The notes below the pieces were generated by a model. It was not told where the DNA came from, ran no database searches, and was given only the letters and a program-made list of their open reading frames with translations. 13,488 nt of DNA from CAYLNK01 sp964384675 (GTDB lineage Bacteria > Acidobacteriota > Thermoanaerobaculia > UBA5066): positions 1-13,488 of the forward strand of contig CAYLNK010000173.1 in the NCBI GenBank assembly GCA_964384675.1. Direction: 5' to 3'. A program made the translations under genes and the position numbers. Within the stretch, counting starts at the first letter, position 1, and the number at the start of each line of letters is the position of its first letter. Of this stretch, positions 7,095 to 11,636 are shown one piece after another.

Positions 7095-7822
7095 GCCACC
7101 AGCTCCGACGGCACGTGCCGCGCGGCGACCAGGGCGGAGAAGAGCGCGCCGAAGACCTCCGGGCTCTTCACGAAGGCCTCGGGATGCCACTGGACGCCGA
7201 CCACGAAGCGCGCGGAGGGGAGCTCGATCCCCTCGATCACGCCGTCCTCGGCCCGCGCGGTGACGACGAGGCCTCTCCCGAGCCGGTCGACGGCCTGGTG
7301 GTGGAAGCTGTTCACCTCGAGGTCCGTCCGGCCGAGGATCGAGGCGAGTCTCGAGCCGGCGTCGACGCGCACCCGGTGGGCGATCGCGGCCCGGGGCCGC
7401 TCCGGGTCGTCGTGCGAGGCGTGCTCCGGCACGGCGCTCGGGATGTCCTGGATCAGGGTCCCGCCGAGGGCCACGTTCAGCATCTGGCTCCCCCGGCAGA
7501 TCCCGAGCACGGGCAGGTCCCGCTCGAGGGCGTCGGCGAGGAGCGCGAGCTCGAACTCGTCCCGGGCCGGAGACGTCCGCGTGACGGTCGGGTGCGCCGG
7601 TGCCCCGTACAGCTCGGGGCTGATGTCCACGCCGCCCGTCAGGATCAGGCCGTCGAGGCGCCCCAGCAAAGACGGGTGGAGAGCGGGACCGCTCGGAGCC
7701 AGGATCACCGGTACGCCGCCTGCGAACTCGACGCTCCGCACGTAGTCCCAGCGGAGCACGAAGAGCTCGGGGTTCTTCGGGTCGTTGCCGGCGGCGATCC
7801 CGATGAGAGGCGGCTTGTCCAC
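7091..7822 (-). CDS. Gamma-glutamyl-gamma-aminobutyrate hydrolase family protein (peptidase C26, class-I GATase fold)
   Basis: Members of this family, such as PuuD, hydrolyse gamma-glutamyl amide bonds in polyamine breakdown. The 243-residue product is close to the ~250 of PuuD. It shows the N-terminal PPLIGIAAGND, the segment DGLILTGGVDISPELYG (57-73), the nucleophile elbow GICRGSQMLNVALGG with Cys109, and the QWHPE triad segment with His213 and Glu215, so it should be active. The GTG start at 7822 is chosen because the family N terminus begins there and a TACGAT box ends six bases upstream, with no properly spaced ribosome-binding site. The gene overlaps the kinase gene start. No other putrescine-pathway gene is present, so the substrate may differ from that of PuuD. 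Confidence 0.92.
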   Translation of the reverse strand: MDKPPLIGIAAGNDPKNPELFVLRWDYVRSVEFAGGVPVILAPSGPALHPSLLGRLDGLILTGGVDISPELYGAPAHPTVTRTSPARDEFELALLADALERDLPVLGICRGSQMLNVALGGTLIQDIPSAVPEHASHDDPERPRAAIAHRVRVDAGSRLASILGRTDLEVNSFHHQAVDRLGRGLVVTARAEDGVIEGIELPSARFVVGVQWHPEAFVKSPEVFGALFSALVAARHVPSELVA

Positions 7823-7828
7823 GCCTCG

Positions 7829-7834
7829 ATCGTA
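7829..7834 (-). promoter_or_regulatory. Predicted -10 element (TACGAT) for a leaderless hydrolase transcript
   Basis: On the minus strand TACGAT is followed by six bases and then the GTG start at 7822. Transcription starting about seven bases after the box would begin at or next to the start codon. No clear -35 is visible in the GC-rich sequence upstream. The call rests on position and on the same arrangement at three other genes in the window. Confidence 0.5.
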
Positions 7835-7859
7835 GCGCGGGTGGGGCGCCGGCCCGCGC
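7835..7859. terminator. Hairpin after vapC
   Basis: Bases 7835-7841 pair with 7853-7859 (7-bp all G-C stem). The 11-base loop contains the self-complementary GGCGCC. It lies between the vapC stop (7873) and the hydrolase start (7822) and may end vapBC transcription. It has no T tract and overlaps the region where a -35 for the hydrolase promoter would sit. Confidence 0.3.
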
Positions 7860-7872
7860 GGCGCTCCTGCGT

Positions 7873-8319
7873 TCACGGCGCGATCACCTCGACGTGGCCC
7901 GCCGACGCGCCCGACGAGAGCCGGTGATCGAGCGTCACCAGCACGGCTTCGTTCGCTGCCGCCACGGCCACGAGATAGGCGTCCGTGACCTGCTGATGCC
8001 CGAGGAGATGGTCGAACCGTCCACCGACGGCGGGGAGCGGGGGGAGCCGATCGAGGTACCGGTGTCGGCGGTCGCGGGTCAACCCCGCGAGGATCGCGAC
8101 GGCCTCGGCCGGCGTCTTCCGTACGTTCACGACCGCGGGGTTCGACGACAGGCGGACGAAGCCGAGCTGGGAGAGCGCGCAGGTCGCCCATGCCGGCAAA
8201 GGCCGCCGCTCCAGTCTGCGTACGACCGCGCCATGGAACTGATGATTCGGCCACGCGAGCGCGAGCAGCGTCCCGACGTCCAGGAGGAGGGCCCTCCGAT
8301 CAGACGATGCCGTCGTCAT
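7873..8319 (-). CDS. vapC: PIN-domain ribonuclease toxin, VapC family
   Basis: VapC toxins are PIN-fold endoribonucleases that cleave RNA, often tRNA or rRNA, when freed from VapB. The 148-residue product has the PIN strand LLLDVGTLLALAWPNH with Asp14, the central VTDAYLVAVA with Asp113, and LVTLDHRL with Asp131. It also has the subgroup segment ALSQLGFVRLSSNP. At the position where many PIN proteins carry a second acidic residue it has Ser-Gln, as far as I can align by eye. It starts at ATG 8319 and overlaps the 3' end of vapB by 20 bases, so the two are translationally coupled. The neighbouring downstream gene is unrelated. Identification is strong; the RNA target cannot be told. Confidence 0.9.
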   Translation of the reverse strand: MTTASSDRRALLLDVGTLLALAWPNHQFHGAVVRRLERRPLPAWATCALSQLGFVRLSSNPAVVNVRKTPAEAVAILAGLTRDRRHRYLDRLPPLPAVGGRFDHLLGHQQVTDAYLVAVAAANEAVLVTLDHRLSSGASAGHVEVIAP

Positions 8320-8533
8320 CCAGGGCCTTCTGGACGCGCGACGCCGGGATGACCGGGCCGGCCGGCACGTCGAACGTCGCGAACCGCGCGCGTCCCTTCT
8401 TCGGAGGGGCCGGCGGCCGGAGCGCGTTCCGAGCCATGTCCGAGAGGACCCGTCCGAGACGCTGCCCGGTTGCGCGCGCCATCGCGAGCGCTGCCTCGTA
8501 GACGTCGTCGTCGAGGGTGACCGTCGTCCGCAT
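8300..8533 (-). CDS. vapB: VapB-type ribbon-helix-helix antitoxin
   Basis: The 77-residue product begins with the ribbon-helix-helix pattern MRTTVTLDDDVYEAALAMAR, which should bind DNA as a dimer. It ends in a flexible tail (RFATFDVPAGPVIPASRVQKALDDDG) of the kind that blocks the VapC active site. The start at 8533 is preferred over the in-frame upstream GTG at 8566 because the RHH strand begins right there. A TATCAT box also ends six bases before it, and two tandem repeats overlap the start. The gene overlaps vapC by 20 bases. Such operons are usually repressed by the VapB-VapC complex, and the repeats are the obvious operator candidate. Confidence 0.9.
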   Translation of the reverse strand: MRTTVTLDDDVYEAALAMARATGQRLGRVLSDMARNALRPPAPPKKGRARFATFDVPAGPVIPASRVQKALDDDGIV

Positions 8534-8561
8534 GATGCGATGATACCTGATGCAGTGATAC
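8533..8561. repeat. Tandem 14-bp direct repeats at the vapB start, candidate autoregulatory operator
   Basis: TGATGCGATGATAC (8533-8546) and TGATGCAGTGATAC (8548-8561) match at 12 of 14 bases and are offset by 15 bases. The proximal copy touches the vapB start codon and contains the predicted -10 box. Binding of a VapB dimer to each half would directly block initiation. Repressor binding is inferred from how RHH antitoxins usually work. Confidence 0.55.
8540..8545 (-). promoter_or_regulatory. Predicted -10 element (TATCAT) for leaderless vapBC
   Basis: On the minus strand TATCAT is followed by six bases and then the vapB ATG at 8533, with no ribosome-binding site between. A weak -35-like TTGGTG lies at 8566-8561, only 15 bases upstream of the box. 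Confidence 0.5.
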
Positions 8562-8603
8562 ACCAATCCGGTACGGGTCTGCCCGCCCCGGAGAGCGGCC
8601 CGC

Positions 8604-8609
8604 TACGAT
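8604..8609 (+). promoter_or_regulatory. Predicted -10 element (TACGAT) for the leaderless MBL-fold gene
   Basis: TACGAT is followed by six bases and then the ATG at 8616. The bases just before the ATG contain no ribosome-binding site. It lies in the 82-base gap shared with the divergent vapBC promoter. No convincing -35 is seen. Confidence 0.5.
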
Positions 8610-8615
8610 CGGCCC

Positions 8616-9587
8616 ATGAACATCGTCGCCCGGGCCGTCGCCGTGCCGCTGCTCCTCGCCGCGACCCCGCTCGGTCGGTCCACCGCTCGCACGGCGGGAT
8701 CGCTCCCCGACATCGTCGTCACGCTCCTGGGGACCGGCAACCCGCGACCGTCGCCCGACCGCTTCGGCCCCAGCACGCTGATCGAGGCGGGAGGGAAGCG
8801 GATCCTCGTCGACGCGGGACGCGGCGCCACGATCCGGCTCCTCCAGCTGGGCGGGCCGAAGGCCCTGCCGTCGATCGACCTCGTGCTGCTGACGCACCTC
8901 CACTCCGACCACATCGTGGGACTGCCGGACCTGTGGCTCACGCCCTGGATCTTCGGCCGGAGCCGCGCGCTCCCGCTGCGGGGTCCTGCGGGAACCGCCG
9001 CGATGGCCGACGGCCTGCGCAAGGCGTTCGCGTTCGACGTGGAGACCCGCCGGGACGTGGACGAGCGCTTCCCCGCCGACGGCGTCGTCCTCGACGCGCG
9101 CGACGTCGAGCCTGGCGTCGTGTGGGACACGGACGGGCTGACGGTCACCGCGTTCCCCGTCGACCACGGGCCGGTGAAGCCGAGCTTCGGCTACCGGCTC
9201 GACTACCGGGGCCGCTCGGTCGTCCTCTCCGGCGACACGCGCCCCGTGGAGTCCCTGGTGGAGGCGGCGCGCGGGACCGACGTCCTGATCCACGAGGTGA
9301 TCAGCCCCGAGGTCGAGGCGCGGCGCACCGGCGTCGCCGACCCGGAGAAGGTGAAGCGGATCCTGGAGCGCCACACGACGCCCGAGGAAGCCGGCAAGGT
9401 CTTCGCGCGGGTGAAGCCGCGCCTCGCCGTCTATTCCCACGTCGTGCCCTCGCCGGCGAAGCCGGCGGACCTGATCGCGCCGACGCGGCGCACGTACCGC
9501 GGAGCGCTGGCGGTGGGGTACGACCTGATGTCGATCGAGATCGGCGAACGGGTGACGGTCGTGAAGCGGAAGGCGATCGGCGACTGA
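8616..9587 (+). CDS. Exported metallo-beta-lactamase-fold hydrolase (RNase Z/arylsulfatase-like branch)
   Basis: The 323-residue product starts with a signal-peptide-like segment (MNIVARAVAVPLLLAATPLG) and then the MBL-fold opening VVTLLGTGNPRPSPDRFGPS. Zinc ligands are all visible: THLHSDH (His94, His96, Asp98, His99), His184 in FPVDHG, Asp207 in LSGDTRP and His275 in YSHVVP. The HTTPEEAG segment (253-260) and overall order resemble the RNase Z-like/arylsulfatase branch. A signal peptide argues against a tRNA-processing role, so a periplasmic or lipid-side hydrolase is more likely; the substrate is unknown. The start is ATG 8616, with a -10-like box six bases upstream rather than a ribosome-binding site. 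A RidA gene follows after 57 bases but has its own promoter-like sequence. Confidence 0.88.
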   Translation: MNIVARAVAVPLLLAATPLGRSTARTAGSLPDIVVTLLGTGNPRPSPDRFGPSTLIEAGGKRILVDAGRGATIRLLQLGGPKALPSIDLVLLTHLHSDHIVGLPDLWLTPWIFGRSRALPLRGPAGTAAMADGLRKAFAFDVETRRDVDERFPADGVVLDARDVEPGVVWDTDGLTVTAFPVDHGPVKPSFGYRLDYRGRSVVLSGDTRPVESLVEAARGTDVLIHEVISPEVEARRTGVADPEKVKRILERHTTPEEAGKVFARVKPRLAVYSHVVPSPAKPADLIAPTRRTYRGALAVGYDLMSIEIGERVTVVKRKAIGD

Positions 9588-9618
9588 AGACGACGCCCCG
9601 TCTCCCGCGGCGGCGTTT
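9588..9618 (+). terminator. Weak hairpin after the MBL-fold gene
   Basis: Bases 9588-9597 pair with 9609-9618 with one mismatch and one G-U pair around an 11-base loop, ending in TTTCT. It directly follows the stop codon and could be a weak terminator. It abuts the predicted -10 box of the RidA gene. Confidence 0.3.
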
Positions 9619-9619
9619 C

Positions 9620-9625
9620 TATACT
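9620..9625 (+). promoter_or_regulatory. Predicted -10 element (TATACT) for the RidA-family gene
   Basis: TATACT is a near-consensus -10 hexamer in a GC-rich intergenic stretch. It sits 19 bases before the ATG, with an AGGAG site between (9633-9637). This gene therefore appears to have a short leader, unlike the four genes whose box lies 6-7 bases from the start codon. No clear -35 is visible. Confidence 0.5.
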
Positions 9626-9644
9626 GATCCCGAGGAGAACCGTC

Positions 9645-10112
9645 ATGTCCGCATCCGTCGAGAGCCGACTCCAGGACCTGGGTATCGAGCTCCCTGTCCC
9701 GAGCGCGCCGGGCGCCAGCTACGTCCCCTTCGCCCGCACGGGCTCCCTCCTCTTCCTCACCGGCCAGCTCAGCCAGTGGAACGGGGAGCGGCGCTTCGTC
9801 GGAAAGCTGGGCCGCGACTTCGCCCTGGCCGAGGGCCAGCAGGCCGCCCGCCTCTGCGCCCTGAACCTTATCGCCCACGTGCGGGCGGCGCTCGACGGGG
9901 ACCTGGACCGCGTCGTCCGCGTCCTGCGCGTGGCCGGGTACGTCAACTCGACTCCCGACTTCGTCGCCCAGTCCCAGGTGCTGAACGGAGCCTCCGACCT
10001 CTTCGTCGAGGTGTTCGGCGAGGCCGGGCGGCACACGCGGATGGCGGTCGGGGTGGCGGCCCTGCCATACGACGTGGCCGTCGAGGTCGAGGCCGTCTTC
10101 GAGGTGCGCTGA
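9645..10112 (+). CDS. RidA/YjgF/UK114 family protein
   Basis: RidA-type proteins deaminate reactive enamine/imine intermediates released by PLP enzymes; many relatives have other or unknown roles. The 155-residue product belongs to the longer branch of the family, with YVPFARTGSLLFLTGQLSQW (26-45), FVGKLGRD, AARLCALNLIAHVRAALDGD and VINGASDLFVEVFG-like QVLNGASDLFVEVFGEAGRH (111-130). It ends with the Arg132-containing TRMAVGVAALPYDVAVEVEA. The conserved arginine that binds the substrate carboxylate in RidA is present (R132). The ATG at 9645 has AGGAG seven bases upstream. The stop is seven bases from the convergent nucleotidase stop. Family assignment is firm; the deaminase activity is inferred. 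Confidence 0.93.
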   Translation: MSASVESRLQDLGIELPVPSAPGASYVPFARTGSLLFLTGQLSQWNGERRFVGKLGRDFALAEGQQAARLCALNLIAHVRAALDGDLDRVVRVLRVAGYVNSTPDFVAQSQVLNGASDLFVEVFGEAGRHTRMAVGVAALPYDVAVEVEAVFEVR

Positions 10113-10119
10113 CGGCCAG

Positions 10120-11112
10120 CTACCGGTCGAGTCCGAGGCTCGCCACCGCCGCCAGCACGGCTTCGTGGACGACGCCGTTCGTGGCGACGATCCCCCGGTT
10201 CGCGTTCAGCTCGCGTCCGCGGGTGAAGTCGAGCGCGCGGCCGGCCAGGTCCGTCACGCGGCCGCCCGCCTCGGTCACGACCAGGGCACCGGCGGCGTGG
10301 TCCCAGCTCTTCTCGACGTGATCGGCGGAGCGCGGCATGCGCAGGTAGAGCTCGGCCTCTCCGCGGGCCAGGAGACCGTACTTCGACTGGCTGTCGAGCC
10401 GGCGCGACGGCTCGAGGAGCCCCAGCCTCGACGCGACCGCCTCGGCGTCGCCGTGGGCGGCGTGCTCGGCCTCGAGCGACTCGCAGAGCCTCAGGCGTGC
10501 CGGCTCGCGCCGATCGCTGGCGCGCACCGCGCGGTCGAACGACGGGTCGTCGAGCGACACCTCCCTCGTTCCCTGCCCCGCCTCCGCCACGAAGGCGACC
10601 CCGATCGGCGCCCCCTCGACGCCACCCGGCAGCGCGGGACAGCCCAGCACGGCCGCCACGAGCTCGCCCGCCTCCACCAGAGCGAGCGCGATCGCGTACT
10701 GGCCGCCGCGCAGGAAGCCCTTCGTCCCGTCGATCGGGTCGAGCACCCAGAACCGTGCCGCGGCCGCGGCCGGGTTCCCGCGCGACAGGATCTCGCGCAC
10801 GTCGTCGAGGGTGCCTGGCCCGCCGACCGCGGCCACCTCCGTGGCGACGCGTGCCGCGAGGCCGGCGTTCGCCGGGTCCGCGAGGAGCGCCGCATCCTCC
10901 TCGGCGAGGACCGGGTCCGCCGGGAAGGCGCGCCGGAGCGCGTCGCAGATCACCGCCTGGCACCCGAAGTCCGCGACCGTCACCGGAGTCCGGTCGGACT
11001 TGGCCACCGACTGGCCCGGGATCGACGCCGACACGCTCCGGCAAAGTCGCGACGCCCTCCGCACCGCGTCGAGCGCCACCGCAAGCTCCTTCTCCCGTCG
11101 TGCTCGTCTCAT
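10120..11112 (-). CDS. 3'(2'),5'-bisphosphate nucleotidase, HAL2/CysQ-like inositol monophosphatase superfamily
   Basis: These Mg-dependent, lithium-sensitive phosphatases remove the 3' phosphate from pAp/pApS, a by-product of sulfate assimilation. The 330-residue product is close to the length of eukaryotic-type HAL2 rather than the ~246 of E. coli CysQ. Visible are KSDRTPVTVADFGCQ (38-52), the metal-binding LAEEDA (69-74), FWVLDPIDGTKGFLRGGQYA (121-140) with Asp125 and Asp128, and SWDHAAGALVVTEAGGRVTD (269-288) with the third metal Asp271. 'DPIDGTKGFLRG' favours pAp phosphatase over inositol phosphatase. The ATG at 11112 has AAGGAG nearby and overlaps the upstream stop as ATGA, so it is coupled to the small upstream gene. 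No sulfate-assimilation gene is in the window. Confidence 0.92.
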   Translation of the reverse strand: MRRARREKELAVALDAVRRASRLCRSVSASIPGQSVAKSDRTPVTVADFGCQAVICDALRRAFPADPVLAEEDAALLADPANAGLAARVATEVAAVGGPGTLDDVREILSRGNPAAAAARFWVLDPIDGTKGFLRGGQYAIALALVEAGELVAAVLGCPALPGGVEGAPIGVAFVAEAGQGTREVSLDDPSFDRAVRASDRREPARLRLCESLEAEHAAHGDAEAVASRLGLLEPSRRLDSQSKYGLLARGEAELYLRMPRSADHVEKSWDHAAGALVVTEAGGRVTDLAGRALDFTRGRELNANRGIVATNGVVHEAVLAAVASLGLDR

Positions 11113-11492
11113 GCCGCTCCTTCCCTCACGTCTGGCTCCCGTCCGATCACCGGGGACGCGACACCGTGGCGCTCGTCGTGCGACTCGTCGGGGCGCGTCG
11201 ATTCGAAGAGGACCAGCGCCAGGCCGTCCGCCTCGAGGCCGAAAGGTTCGACGAGGCAACCCTCGGCAGACAGGCGCTGGGCCTCCCCGCGCGAGATCAC
11301 GTACGCCTCGCCCGCATCCGCCAGGACCCGCCGGAGCCGGAACCAGACGCCGCGCGCGAGGTCCCGCTGGCGATGGTCCCAACCCTCACCAGGAGGAGGG
11401 ATCGCCTCTCGCGAAGGCGCCGCTCCTGGGAGGCCGGCATGCGCCCTCCAGCCTGGCGGGGAGCGCGGCGACCTCGTTCCGCCGGGGCCCAC
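11109..11492 (-). CDS. Small unrecognised protein; 3' part of an apparently frameshifted gene
   Basis: I do not recognise this protein. From about position 11400 down to the stop at 11109 the frame is clearly coding: codons end almost always in G or C and the peptide is balanced (GWDHRQRDLARGVWFRLRRV, ADAGEAYVISRGEAQRLS). The stop overlaps the nucleotidase start as ATGA, evidence that it is translated. The only available start in the frame is GTG at 11492, but the stretch from there to about 11410 reads as Arg/Pro/Gly-rich shadow peptide. In that stretch a neighbouring frame has better codon bias. Removing one base at 11478/11477 and one at 11409 would join this frame to the leaderless-type GTG at 11551 and give a 146-residue protein. 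It may act with the nucleotidase; no function is proposed. Confidence 0.6.
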   Translation of the reverse strand: MGPGGTRSPRSPPGWRAHAGLPGAAPSREAIPPPGEGWDHRQRDLARGVWFRLRRVLADAGEAYVISRGEAQRLSAEGCLVEPFGLEADGLALVLFESTRPDESHDERHGVASPVIGREPDVREGAA

Positions 11493-11551
11493 GGATCGGG
11501 AATCCCCGCCGCCGCCCGGATCGTGGCGTCTAGGCGGTCTCGAAACGTCAC
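11409..11551 (-). other. Displaced 5' portion of the small gene upstream of the nucleotidase
   Basis: From GTG 11551 one frame reads VTFRDRLDATIRAAAGIPDP then WAPAE. From about 11478 coding character moves to the next frame (EVAALPARLEGACRPPRSGA then FA), where only 2 of 23 codons end in A or T, compared with 6 of 23 in the frame of the 3' part. At about 11409 it moves again into the frame that ends at 11109. Both switches are fixed by dropping one A. This is what a single gene with two one-base insertions looks like. Confidence 0.5.
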
Positions 11552-11558
11552 GCCCGAC

Positions 11559-11564
11559 AGTATA
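11559..11564 (-). promoter_or_regulatory. Predicted -10 element (TATACT) for the small gene and nucleotidase
   Basis: On the minus strand TATACT is followed by seven bases and then GTG at 11551, with no ribosome-binding site. It supports 11551 as the real start of the small gene, hence as the promoter of a small-gene/nucleotidase transcript. No clear -35 is seen. Confidence 0.5.
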
Positions 11565-11636
11565 GGAATCCCGCCTCCGACCGCTCTCGGGCGAGAATCA
11601 CCGGGGACCGATCCATCCAGGAGCAGGAGGGCCGCC

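Noticed and set aside
5667..7745. 692-codon open frame on the plus strand opposite the kinase and hydrolase
   Set aside because: It is Arg/Gly/His-rich with no domain and lies exactly antisense to two well-recognised genes; such frames are expected in very GC-rich DNA.
7823..8254. Upstream extension of the hydrolase frame to 8254
   Set aside because: It would overlap vapC, is Arg/Pro-rich, and the family N terminus begins at GTG 7822.
8533..8561. The two 14-bp repeats as a CRISPR or mobile-element end
   Set aside because: Only two copies, one base apart, at a toxin-antitoxin start; an operator is the simpler explanation.
8534..8566. Upstream GTG start for vapB at 8566
   Set aside because: It would add residues before the ribbon-helix-helix strand and translate the operator-like repeats.
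8316..10034. 572-codon minus-strand frame opposite the MBL-fold and RidA genes
   Set aside because: Antisense shadow; the plus strand carries intact zinc-binding and RidA motifs.
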